Translations under genes and position numbers: made by a program | The notes under the pieces: model-generated | Databases searched by the model: none | What the model saw: the letters and a program-made list of their open reading frames with translations, nothing else | What the model was told of the DNA's origin: nothing | Shown: piece by piece, positions 1 to 6,420 of the stretch | Layout of the letters: each line of letters begins with the position of its first letter | Position numbering within the stretch: position 1 is the first letter of the stretch | Source of the DNA: an uncultured Patescibacteria group bacterium | GTDB lineage: Bacteria > Patescibacteriota > Microgenomatia > UBA1406 > GWC2-37-13 | Assembly (NCBI GenBank): GCA_938010745.1 | Contig: CALLVF010000041.1 | Span: 1 to 6,667, forward strand | Length of the DNA stretch: 6,667 nucleotides | Reading direction: 5' to 3'

Positions 1-1
1 A

Positions 2-667
2 GGGACAGCCACCGAATCGACCTCTTGGACAGGAAAAATTAAAATATACAAAAATGCTTTAACATATGTTAATTGGGAACTCGGGTCATCGGATATTGTT
101 TCTGCAGGTGAAATTTTTACTACCACAAAAGCAGAAAAATCCTATAGGAGTTCAGATTATGGAGAAATATATGTGGAAACTGATCCAGCCGGAGCAATTG
201 TTAGTCTTGATAATGATGAAAAAGGAGTAGCTCCTTTGATAATGGAGAATGTTTTGAAAGGAGAACATGAATTATCAGTTTTTATGCCTGGTTTTTTTCG
301 CCGAACTCAAAAAATAAATATTACCCCAGGCTATCGTGTAAATGCTTATTTTAAATTGGCCCTTGATGAGAGCCAAAAGATAAACTCTCCAACACCAGCT
401 GTTGGTAAAGAAGTTAGCGAGAGTACAAAATTGGATAAAAAATATGTCCTTATTCAACAAACTCCTGAAGGTTGGCTTCGTGTTCGAATGGATGCGTCAA
501 TTAATGCTACCGAGGCAGCTAAAGTCAAAGTTGGTCAAAAATATGAATTTTTAGAAGAGAAAGATGGATGGTATAAAATTAAATTTGATGGAGATAAAGA
601 TGGTTTAGTATCAGGTAGTTTTGATGAGGGTTGGGTATCTTCACAATATTCAACCATTCAAGAATAG
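2..667 (+). CDS. PEGA-domain and SH3-like-domain protein, 3' part only
   Basis: The reading frame is open from base 2 to the TAG at 665-667, giving 221 codons; the true start lies upstream of the window. A GTG at 173 is in frame but sits inside a conserved domain, so it is not the start. Fragment residues about 54-121 form a PEGA domain: a G-E-I-Y-V-x-T-D-P-A-G-A strand, a DNDEKG turn, then KGEHELSVFMPGFF. PEGA domains are surface-associated beta folds found in lipoproteins and envelope proteins. Residues about 9-45 (WTGKIKIYKNALTYVN and on) look like part of a preceding related module. After a short Pro/Thr/Ser-containing linker, residues about 147-217 resemble a bacterial SH3 domain (WLRVR near the start, GWYKI, GWVSSQY at the end), often a wall- or peptide-binding module. 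A signal peptide or lipobox would be in the missing N-terminus. The gene converges on the glycosyltransferase gene with 8 bases between stops. The domain call is firm; the cellular role is inferred. Confidence 0.85.
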   Translation, partial: GTATESTSWTGKIKIYKNALTYVNWELGSSDIVSAGEIFTTTKAEKSYRSSDYGEIYVETDPAGAIVSLDNDEKGVAPLIMENVLKGEHELSVFMPGFFRRTQKINITPGYRVNAYFKLALDESQKINSPTPAVGKEVSESTKLDKKYVLIQQTPEGWLRVRMDASINATEAAKVKVGQKYEFLEEKDGWYKIKFDGDKDGLVSGSFDEGWVSSQYSTIQE

Positions 668-675
668 TTATATCT

Positions 676-1794
676 TTAATTATTATCCTTCCAGATTACC
701 TTATTGTACAAAAAGTAGGAATAAGGAATTATTACTAAAATAATCACTAAGATTTTATAGAGTAACCACAGTTTTTTACCAAAAATAAAAACTCCTCCTT
801 GGATAAATAAAGTTTGAATAATAATAGATCCTGAGGAAATGATATTAAACTTAATCAAACTTTTTAAATAGGCAGTGAAGTTATTTCTAATCTTTTTGTA
901 AGAAAAACTCCAAAAATTATTAAGTAAAAAGTTAGAAATAATAGCTGTTTCTGTGCTTATTAAGGTGGATAACCAAACTGGTTTTTGAAAAAATTCAATT
1001 AAATAAAATGAAATGGTAAAATCAATGATAAAACCAATAATTCCCACAATTATAAACTTGACAAATGAGGAATTTAAGAATATATAAAAAATTATTTGCA
1101 AGCTATATTGAAAAGCATTAATTTTTGAATTACCCCATTTTCTCTCCTGAAATTGAATAGGAGTTTCTGCAATAAGAGCATTATTTTTTAAGGCAAAATC
1201 AAGGAGGGCTATTTGAAAGACATACCCTGAATAATTTTTAATGTAATATAAAGAATTTTTTATTACCCATGCTTTAATAGCTCGATAACCAGAAGTCCAA
1301 TCATTTATTGATGGTTTCATAAAACCAAATTTAACTATTAGATTACCTAAGAGTGAGAAAATCTTTCGATACCACTGCCAATTATTGGGAATAGAACCAC
1401 CTTTTATATAACGTGAACCAATAACAAAATCTGCCCCTTTTTCAATTTTTTTTAAAAAAAAAGGAATTTCTTTTGCTTGATGGGATAAATCAGCATCCAT
1501 TTCAAAAATGACATATGGTTTTATTTTTTCAATAGCATATCTAAAACCTTCAAGATAAGCTTTTCCTAAACCTTCTTTTTTTGTTTCAAGCAGGTGCAAT
1601 TGAGGATATTTTTTTGTAAGGTTCAAAACTGTTTTCTTAGTTTCATCGTAAGAATTACTATCAACAACGACCACTTCAATATCCCAGAGCTTAGAAATGG
1701 TTGGGTTTTTTCTTTCCTCAAAAATTTGAGGAATCAAGACCTCAATATTTTTTTCTTCATTATAAGTAGGAAGAATAATGGCGATTTTTCTCAT
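676..1794 (-). CDS. Family 2 glycosyltransferase (polyprenol-phosphate-mannose-synthase-like) fused to a GtrA membrane domain
   Basis: The 372-residue product has two parts. Residues 1-235 are a GT-A family 2 catalytic domain of the dolichol/polyprenol-phosphate mannosyltransferase type: PTYNEEKNI at 9-17, VDSNSYDET at 44-52, the metal-binding D100-A-D102 in EMDADLSHQ, DWTSGYRA at 165-172 and QERKWGNSKI at 216-225. Residues about 241-368 are a GtrA-like domain with four predicted membrane segments, near 245-263, 273-292, 317-337 and 343-363. Known members transfer a sugar from an NDP-sugar to polyprenyl phosphate at the cytoplasmic membrane face; GtrA proteins are linked to lipid-linked sugar translocation or anchoring. 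The donor cannot be read from sequence, but a sugar made by the upstream genes is possible. The start at 1794 is fixed because the first motif begins at residue 9. It overlaps the end of uxs by 35 bases and has no Shine-Dalgarno sequence, so translation may depend on coupling. The stop is TAA at 678-676. Confidence 0.9.
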   Translation of the reverse strand: MRKIAIILPTYNEEKNIEVLIPQIFEERKNPTISKLWDIEVVVVDSNSYDETKKTVLNLTKKYPQLHLLETKKEGLGKAYLEGFRYAIEKIKPYVIFEMDADLSHQAKEIPFFLKKIEKGADFVIGSRYIKGGSIPNNWQWYRKIFSLLGNLIVKFGFMKPSINDWTSGYRAIKAWVIKNSLYYIKNYSGYVFQIALLDFALKNNALIAETPIQFQERKWGNSKINAFQYSLQIIFYIFLNSSFVKFIIVGIIGFIIDFTISFYLIEFFQKPVWLSTLISTETAIISNFLLNNFWSFSYKKIRNNFTAYLKSLIKFNIISSGSIIIQTLFIQGGVFIFGKKLWLLYKILVIILVIIPYSYFLYNKVIWKDNN

Positions 1795-2758
1795 AAAATT
1801 TTTTTAAAATAATTTTTTTAAAATAATTAATAGTTTTTTTAAGTCCTTCTTCAAGGGATATCCGAGGTTGCCAGTTTAAAATTCTTTTCGCTTTGGTAAT
1901 ATCCGGTTTTCTTTTTTTTGGATCATCTTGAGGAAGTTCTTCACTAAAAATAATTTTACTTTTGGAATTGGTTAATTTTTTTACTAATTGAGCATAATAA
2001 AAAACTGAATGTTCCTCAGGTGAGCCAAGATTAATTATCTCCTCTTTTGTTTTGGGGAAAAACATAAGACGAATTAAACCCTCCACAATGTCATCAATAT
2101 AACAAAGCGAGCGGGTTTGTTGGCCATCGCCATATATGGTGATGGGTTTATTTTCAAGAGCAGAGATAATAAAATTAATAATCATTCTTTTGTCTTCTTT
2201 TTGCATATTTGGCCCAAAAGTATTAAACACTCGAGCAATTCGAGCATCAAGGTTGCGGGAACGCCAAAAGTAAGCAGTTAAAGTTTCCCCAAACCTTTTT
2301 GATTCATCATAAACCGAGCGAGGACCGGTTGGTGAGACATTACCAAAATATGATTCTTTTTGAGGATGGATTAAAGGGTCGCCATAAATTTCTGAACTTG
2401 AGACAAAAAGAAATTTCGCTTGATTTTTTTCTGCTAATTTTAAAAGTTCAAGAGTGCCAATACTATTAACAAGCATTGTTTCCATTGCTAAATGATGATA
2501 GCTTAATTTACTGTGATGGTTGGGTGATGCAGGAGAGGCGAGATGAAAAATTGCCTCGATTTTTATGTTTTGAGAAAGCGGTTTTATAACATCATGATTA
2601 ATAAAGAAAAAATTCTTATTTTTAAAAAGTTCTTTTATGTTATTCAAAGAACCGGTTATTAAATTATCAACACAAATTACTTGATGTTTTTCTTTAATTA
2701 AGCGTTGGCAAAGATGGGAACCAATAAAACCAGCTCCGCCGGCCACTAAAATCTTCAT
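1760..2758 (-). CDS. uxs: UDP-glucuronic acid decarboxylase (UDP-xylose synthase), extended SDR family
   Basis: This 332-residue extended short-chain dehydrogenase/reductase matches the UDP-glucuronate decarboxylase family. It has the Rossmann motif GGAGFIG at 7-13, HLASPASP at 72-79, VNSIGTLELL at 97-106, SSSEIYGDP at 120-128, Y150-x-x-x-K154 in SVYDESKR, RVFNTFGPNM at 176-185, IYGDGQQTRS at 208-217, and KRKPDITKAK near the end. The family converts UDP-glucuronate to UDP-xylose in the cytoplasm through a 4-keto intermediate using bound NAD. The usual catalytic Thr of the T-S-E motif is Ser121 here, a conservative change. The ATG at 2758 overlaps the ugd stop as ATGA, so it is translationally coupled to the enzyme that makes its substrate. 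The C-terminus is odd: family-like sequence ends near residue 315 and about 17 residues follow, read through a 14-bp tandem repeat into the next gene. The assignment is strong; a UDP-sugar epimerase of the same fold is the less likely alternative. Confidence 0.92.
   Translation of the reverse strand: MKILVAGGAGFIGSHLCQRLIKEKHQVICVDNLITGSLNNIKELFKNKNFFFINHDVIKPLSQNIKIEAIFHLASPASPNHHSKLSYHHLAMETMLVNSIGTLELLKLAEKNQAKFLFVSSSEIYGDPLIHPQKESYFGNVSPTGPRSVYDESKRFGETLTAYFWRSRNLDARIARVFNTFGPNMQKEDKRMIINFIISALENKPITIYGDGQQTRSLCYIDDIVEGLIRLMFFPKTKEEIINLGSPEEHSVFYYAQLVKKLTNSKSKIIFSEELPQDDPKKRKPDITKAKRILNWQPRISLEEGLKKTINYFKKIILKKFYEKNRHYSSYL
1799..1826. repeat. Perfect 14-bp tandem duplication at the 3' end of uxs
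   Basis: The 14-base unit TTTTTTTAAAATAA occurs twice, head to tail, at 1799-1812 and 1813-1826. On the coding strand each copy is TTATTTTAAAAAAA. Because 14 is not a multiple of 3, the second copy moves the frame of uxs. With only one copy, uxs would read into a TGA that overlaps the ATG of the glycosyltransferase gene as ATGA, the same junction type as ugd-uxs. The repeat itself is seen directly; its being a recent duplication is inference. Confidence 0.85.
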
Positions 2759-4059
2759 AGTGATTGTCTACCATAAGAATAATATTTAAATTTGAATTTT
2801 TTCATAGTATCAAGAGAAAAAATATTTCTTCCATCAAAGATATAAGGGTGTTTCATTAGTTGTTTTACTCTAGCTAAATCAACCTGTTTAAACTCATTCC
2901 ATTCAGTAGCTATGATTAAGGCATCAGCATTTTTTAAACAATCATAGGGATTAAGGCAATAATTAATTTTTCTTTGATATATTTTTTTAATATTGTCTAA
3001 AGCGGCTGGGTCATAAGCTGATATGAGAAAGCCATTTTTTAAGAGATTGTCGATTAGATAAAGAGAGGGGGCAAAACGAATATCATCAGTTTCTGGCTTA
3101 AAAGATAATCCCCAAAGAGCAATTTTTTTTCCAGGGGCGTATTTGAGGATTTTATTGAGAAAATTTTCTTTTGCTTGGGCGTTAATTTTTTCAACTCCCT
3201 CAAGAAATTGAGTGTCAATTCCTAAAAATTTTCCCGTGTTAATTAAAGCCAAAATATCTTTTGGCAGACAACTTCCTCCATAACCAAGACCCGGGTTCAT
3301 ATAGATTCTGCCAATTCTTTTATCAAGACCAACTGCATCTAAAACCGCCTCAACATCGGCGCCAGTCTTTTCACAATAAAAAGAGATAAGATTAGCAAAA
3401 GAAATCTTGGTCGCAAGCATAGCATTGGAGGTATATTTAATAAGTTCAGCTGAAGCTAAGTCAGTAATTACTTTTTTTCCGTTAAGCGGTTGGTGAAGTT
3501 TTAATAAAAGGTCAATTGCCTTTTTTGAATTGGACCCGATAACTACTCGGTTAGCATTTAATGTATCATAAATGGCTGTTCCTTCTCGTAAAAATTCTGG
3601 ACATGAGGCAACTGCAATTGGGGTATTTTTTGGTTTATATTTTTTTAAAATTAATTCAATTTTTTTATTGGTACCAACAGGAACCGTACTTTTGCAAGCA
3701 ACAACGGTGAGAATCTTTTTATTTTCCGGTAAATATTTGGTAATTTCTCTGGCAACGTTAAAAACATTTGTTAAATCTGCTTCTCCATTATCTTTAGGTG
3801 GTGTACCAACAGCAATAAAAATGATTTCTGAGGCGGCAATAGCTTCTTTGTATTTTACGGTAAAATGAAGTCGGTTGGCTTTTAAGTTTTTTTTAAGAAG
3901 TTCAGTTAAGCCAGGTTCATAAATAAGCGGATCACCTTGTTTTAATTTTTTAATTTTTTCGCTGCTTCGACCAATAACCCATACATCGTTACCAAAATCA
4001 GCAAAAACACAGGCGGTGACAAGTCCTACGTATCCGTGACCAATGATGGTAATAGTCAT
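2755..4059 (-). CDS. ugd: UDP-glucose 6-dehydrogenase
   Basis: The 434-residue product is a full-length UDP-glucose/GDP-mannose dehydrogenase family member. The N-terminal NAD-binding Rossmann motif G-H-G-Y-V-G-L begins at residue 7. AVGTPP is at 83-88, KSTVPVGT at 123-130, and CPEFLREG at 153-160 with conserved E155. Lys208 lies in ELIKYTSNA, and the catalytic cysteine is C264 in GGSCLPKD, followed by D268. The C-terminal UDP-binding domain has LSFKPETDDIR at 318-328. The enzyme oxidises UDP-glucose to UDP-glucuronate in the cytoplasm with two NAD+ through a thioester on the cysteine. The motifs, especially GGSC and FLREG, fit UDP-glucose rather than GDP-mannose or UDP-ManNAc dehydrogenases. 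Its stop TGA overlaps the uxs ATG by 4 bases, and the product is the Uxs substrate, so the pair is a UDP-xylose module. The start at 4059 lies 6 residues before the Rossmann motif. No Shine-Dalgarno sequence precedes it, but a good promoter does. Confidence 0.96.
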   Translation of the reverse strand: MTITIIGHGYVGLVTACVFADFGNDVWVIGRSSEKIKKLKQGDPLIYEPGLTELLKKNLKANRLHFTVKYKEAIAASEIIFIAVGTPPKDNGEADLTNVFNVAREITKYLPENKKILTVVACKSTVPVGTNKKIELILKKYKPKNTPIAVASCPEFLREGTAIYDTLNANRVVIGSNSKKAIDLLLKLHQPLNGKKVITDLASAELIKYTSNAMLATKISFANLISFYCEKTGADVEAVLDAVGLDKRIGRIYMNPGLGYGGSCLPKDILALINTGKFLGIDTQFLEGVEKINAQAKENFLNKILKYAPGKKIALWGLSFKPETDDIRFAPSLYLIDNLLKNGFLISAYDPAALDNIKKIYQRKINYCLNPYDCLKNADALIIATEWNEFKQVDLARVKQLMKHPYIFDGRNIFSLDTMKKFKFKYYSYGRQSL

Positions 4060-4066
4060 AAGGTTT

Positions 4067-4093
4067 AATTTTAAATTTTTAATTTTTAATTTT
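4067..4093. repeat. Low-complexity heptad tandem repeat in the rmlD-ugd spacer
   Basis: A seven-base unit close to AATTTTT runs nearly four times: AATTTTA at 4067, AATTTTT at 4074 and 4081, and AATTTT at 4088. It fills much of the 66-base gap between rmlD and ugd and overlaps the predicted ugd promoter. Confidence 0.7.
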
Positions 4094-4096
4094 CAA
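4068..4096 (-). promoter_or_regulatory. Predicted sigma70-type promoter for ugd-uxs-glycosyltransferase
   Basis: On the minus strand, TTGAAA at 4096-4091 (5 of 6 to TTGACA) is followed after exactly 17 bases by TAAAAT at 4073-4068 (5 of 6 to TATAAT). The -10 box ends 8 bases before the ugd ATG, so transcription would begin at or within a few bases of the start codon. The surroundings are almost pure A/T, which makes chance matches common, but both boxes and the spacing agree. It would let the UDP-sugar genes be expressed apart from mazG-rmlB-rmlD. Confidence 0.45.
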
Positions 4097-4120
4097 TGTT
4101 AAAGATTAGAAATTAAAAAT
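4082..4120. repeat. AT-only inverted repeat in the rmlD-ugd spacer
   Basis: ATTTTTAATTTTC at 4082-4094 is complementary to GAAATTAAAAAT at 4109-4120 over 12 pairs with one bulged T, around a 14-base loop. The stem contains only one G:C pair and no clean U-tract follows on the minus strand, so it is a weak candidate for a terminator after rmlD. It may instead be one of the AT-rich dispersed spacers seen in compact genomes. Function is unknown. Confidence 0.5.
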
Positions 4121-4125
4121 AGAAA

Positions 4126-4980
4126 TTATAAATTTTGAATTTGCTTAGCAACCTCGTTAAGTCCTTGTTCAAAACTTTTCATTTTATAAAAATTATTTTT
4201 TATACTTTGGATCTGAGAGTATTGTGGCCGTTTGGCTCGATTTTTAAAATAATGTTTATAAGTTGTTGGCTGAATAAGGTGTTGGTCAAGATTAAAGGTT
4301 TTAGCAATTAATATACCAGCCTCGTAAGGAGATAAACTGTCTCTTCCAGTAATATGAAAAACTTCTGGTGAATAATTAAGAAAAAGGTATTTTAAAGCAT
4401 TGGCAATATCGTCAATAAAAGTTGGGGTAATAAGTGAGTCAGTGACCATAAACAAATTTTTTTTTTGTTCAAGGAGTAATTTAACAGTCCTGACAAAATC
4501 TTTTTTTTTCTCAAAAGTTGATCGGTAAGGATAAGAAATTCTGATAATCATTGCTTTTTCTTGATTGGGTAGACTAAGGGCTTTTTCTCCTTCATATTTC
4601 GTTTTTCCGTAATAAGAGATTGGATTTGGTTGGTTTTTCTCGTTGTAGGGAGGATTAAAACCATCAAAAACAAAATCGGTGGAGATGTAAATAAATTTTC
4701 CCTTTTTGTGATTAACCACCTCAAAAACATTTTTTGTTCCTTCTACATTAATTTTGTAAGCCAATTCATTATTTTTCTCCGCGCCATCAACATCAGTGAA
4801 GGCGGCTAAATGAAGAAATATGTCAAAATTAATACTTTTGATTGTTTTATAAACCTGATTTTTATCAGTTATGTCCATTTGGTTTTTGTTAATGGGAATA
4901 AAAATGAAATAGTCATTTAAAAGCTCAATAATTCTTGAGCCAACCAGTCCATCAGCTCCTGTTAAGGCAATTTTAAGCAT
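4126..4980 (-). CDS. rmlD: dTDP-4-dehydrorhamnose reductase (RmlD-like)
   Basis: The 284-residue product has the usual length and order of RmlD proteins. The NAD(P)-binding motif G-A-D-G-L-V-G is at 8-14, HLAAFTDVDGAE at 57-68 (family form AAYTxVDxAE), the NVEGT turn at 78-82, STDFVFDG at 100-107, and the catalytic Y124-x-x-x-K128 in YYGKTKYEGE. TPTFIDDIA is at 185-193 and a late RAKRPQYS at 248-255 (family RPxYS). RmlD reduces dTDP-4-keto-L-rhamnose to dTDP-L-rhamnose in the cytoplasm. The pairing with rmlB immediately upstream (28-base gap) supports this. Because no rmlC (3,5-epimerase) is visible, a related reductase making another dTDP-6-deoxyhexose cannot be excluded. There is no Shine-Dalgarno sequence and no convincing promoter in the 28-base gap, so it is probably co-transcribed with rmlB. 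Two long A tracts occur in the coding strand, 9 bases at 4509-4501 and 10 bases at 4466-4457. Confidence 0.87.
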   Translation of the reverse strand: MLKIALTGADGLVGSRIIELLNDYFIFIPINKNQMDITDKNQVYKTIKSINFDIFLHLAAFTDVDGAEKNNELAYKINVEGTKNVFEVVNHKKGKFIYISTDFVFDGFNPPYNEKNQPNPISYYGKTKYEGEKALSLPNQEKAMIIRISYPYRSTFEKKKDFVRTVKLLLEQKKNLFMVTDSLITPTFIDDIANALKYLFLNYSPEVFHITGRDSLSPYEAGILIAKTFNLDQHLIQPTTYKHYFKNRAKRPQYSQIQSIKNNFYKMKSFEQGLNEVAKQIQNL

Positions 4981-5008
4981 ATTATCAGTGGCAAATTTAA
5001 TTATCTCG

Positions 5009-6019
5009 TTAGATATTGTTTTTTGAAATATTGTTGGTATTTACCGCTTTTAACTTTTTCCACCAATCTTGATTTTTTAAATACCAGTCAATAGTTAGCT
5101 TTAAACCGGTATCTAAATCAACGGTTGGTTTCCATCCCAGCTGTTGTTTTATCTTTGACCAATTAATTGCATATTTTCGATCATGTCCAGGACGATCTTT
5201 GACAAATTCAATATAGTTTTCGTTTTTTCCCATAATTTTTAAAATTCTTTTAATAATTGAAAGATTAGAGACATTTTCCGTTAAACCGCCAATAAGATAG
5301 GTCTCACCGATTTTTCCTTTGTGAATGATTAAATCAATTGCTCGGCAATGATCCTCTACATAAAGCCAATCACGGCTATGGCAACCATCGCCATAAACTG
5401 GTATTTTTTTTCCTTCAATGGTATTGGTAATTGCCAGAGGAATCAATTTTTCAGGAAATTGAAAAGGACCGTAATTATTGGAGCAGTTTGAGATTGTTAT
5501 TGGAAGATCATAAGTATAATAATAAGCCCTAACTAAATGATCAGAGGCAGCTTTTGAAGCTGAGTATGGACTGCGAGGATTATAGGGAGTTTTTTCATTA
5601 AATTTTTCATTTGTTTCTAAAGGTAAAGCGCCAAATACTTCATCAGTTGAAATATGATGAAATCTTTTTATTTTATTTTTTAAAGCCGCTTCAAGTAAAG
5701 TATAAGTTCCTTCGATATTGGTTTTTATAAAAGGGGCGGGATCGGTGATCGAACGGTCGACGTGTGTCTCAGCAGCAAAATGAACGATTGTATCAATTTT
5801 TTCGTTATTAATTAACGAGTTAACGAGTTTTTGATCGCAAATATCGCCTTTAACAAATTGATAATTTGGATTTTTTTCAACGCTTTTTAAGTTCTCTAAA
5901 TTACCCGCGTATGTTAGTTTATCAAGATTGATGATTTTATCTTGGGGATGTTTTTTAAGCCAGTATATAATGAAATTTGATCCAATAAATCCGGCGCCAC
6001 CGGTAACTAAAATTTTCAT
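5009..6019 (-). CDS. rmlB: dTDP-glucose 4,6-dehydratase
   Basis: The 336-residue product is a complete RmlB. It has GGAGFIG at 7-13, the adenine-ribose end LDKLTYAGN at 32-40, HFAAETHVDRS at 80-90, the catalytic S-T125-D126-E127-V-F-G motif, and Y152-x-x-x-K156 in SPYSASKAASDH. NCSNNYGP is at 178-185, VYGDG and SRDWLYVEDH at 208-224, and the substrate loop DRPGHDRKYA at 275-284. The T-D-E triad separates dehydratases from plain epimerases of this superfamily. The enzyme uses bound NAD+ to convert dTDP-glucose to dTDP-4-keto-6-deoxy-glucose, the second step toward dTDP-L-rhamnose. Its ATG is one base after the stop codon of the MazG-like gene (TAA-T-ATG), so it is in that operon and probably coupled. 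The last dozen residues, rich in Asn and Lys, run past the family's conserved end. RmlA, which would supply dTDP-glucose, is not in the window. Confidence 0.97.
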   Translation of the reverse strand: MKILVTGGAGFIGSNFIIYWLKKHPQDKIINLDKLTYAGNLENLKSVEKNPNYQFVKGDICDQKLVNSLINNEKIDTIVHFAAETHVDRSITDPAPFIKTNIEGTYTLLEAALKNKIKRFHHISTDEVFGALPLETNEKFNEKTPYNPRSPYSASKAASDHLVRAYYYTYDLPITISNCSNNYGPFQFPEKLIPLAITNTIEGKKIPVYGDGCHSRDWLYVEDHCRAIDLIIHKGKIGETYLIGGLTENVSNLSIIKRILKIMGKNENYIEFVKDRPGHDRKYAINWSKIKQQLGWKPTVDLDTGLKLTIDWYLKNQDWWKKLKAVNTNNISKNNI

Positions 6020-6020
6020 A

Positions 6021-6353
6021 TTATACTTTTGGCTGAAATTTTCTTTTCTTTATTTTTCTTATTGAGTATAGAATTGCTTTATTAAGATCTATTTTTTTTA
6101 TTCGGGCAAAGCGTAGAATAGAGACTAGAATATCACCTAATTCTTTTTCATAAGTTTCATCTTTTTGAGCAGCAATATTGGTTGGTTTTCTTCCATGAGC
6201 AGCTAGATAAGCTCTTGCCATTTCCCCTAATTCCTCCACTAAGGATAAAATAAGCATCGAACCAAATTCTTGCTGTTGTTTCCATTCCCGATCAATATCT
6301 TCAAGTTTTTTATAGTAACGACCAAATGGTGAATTAATTTTTTTTGCTGCCAT
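6021..6353 (-). CDS. MazG-like nucleoside triphosphate pyrophosphohydrolase
   Basis: The 110-residue product fits a single-domain all-alpha NTP pyrophosphatase of the MazG / phosphoribosyl-ATP pyrophosphatase-like superfamily. The metal-binding pattern is visible as E40-E41-x-x-E44 in VEELGEMA and E71-x-x-D74 in KELGDIL, with a helical stretch between and after. Such enzymes hydrolyse NTPs or dNTPs to the monophosphate and pyrophosphate, often to remove faulty nucleotides; the substrate here cannot be read from sequence. The N-terminal part (FGRYYKKLEDIDREW) is unassigned and the C-terminus is rich in Lys and Arg. It is the first gene of the nucleotide-sugar operon, one base upstream of rmlB. 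That position could be ordinary operon packing or could link NTP quality to dTDP- and UDP-sugar supply; the second idea is inference. The ATG at 6353 follows a TATAAT box by 9 bases and has no Shine-Dalgarno sequence. Confidence 0.8.
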   Translation of the reverse strand: MAAKKINSPFGRYYKKLEDIDREWKQQQEFGSMLILSLVEELGEMARAYLAAHGRKPTNIAAQKDETYEKELGDILVSILRFARIKKIDLNKAILYSIRKIKKRKFQPKV

Positions 6354-6362
6354 AGTTTATAT

Positions 6363-6392
6363 ATTATATCAAGGTGGAAGTTTTTATGTTAT
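6363..6392 (-). promoter_or_regulatory. Predicted promoter of the mazG-like/rmlB/rmlD operon
   Basis: A perfect TATAAT lies on the minus strand at 6368-6363, with a weak -35 candidate ATAACA (4 of 6) at 6392-6387 after an 18-base spacer. The -10 box ends 9 bases before the ATG. The expected start, an A near 6356, would leave only about 3 untranslated bases, meaning an essentially leaderless mRNA. Confidence 0.6.
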
Positions 6393-6420
6393 TAAATATT
6401 TTCTTTTTTATGATTAAAAG

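Noticed and set aside
173..667. GTG at 173 as the start of a 164-residue protein.
   Set aside because: The frame is open upstream to the window edge, and the GTG lies within the first strand of the PEGA domain, so the gene is simply truncated by the window.
697..728. Inverted repeat CCTTATT / AATAAGG (699-705 and 720-726) just after the convergent stop codons, a possible terminator for the PEGA gene.
   Set aside because: The 7-bp stem has a 14-base loop, lies inside the glycosyltransferase coding end, and is not followed by a T run, so it does not look like an intrinsic terminator.
1446..1462. T8A9 run in the glycosyltransferase gene, which on the coding strand contains an in-frame T-TTA-AAA heptamer.
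   Set aside because: It encodes ordinary Phe-Leu-Lys-Lys residues in the catalytic domain, and a shift there would only truncate the protein. It fits AT-rich codon use.
3572..3868. 98-codon plus-strand open frame opposite ugd.
   Set aside because: It is antisense to conserved ugd codons, has no family resemblance and no promoter, so it is a shadow of the real gene. The same holds for the open frames at 275-460, 1594-1812 and 4548-4730.
4981..4990. GATAAT directly before the rmlD ATG, and TATAAT directly before the rmlB ATG, as -10 boxes.
   Set aside because: They abut the start codon, so transcription would begin inside the coding region. In rmlB the bases are partly the upstream stop codon. 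Both genes are better explained as operon members.
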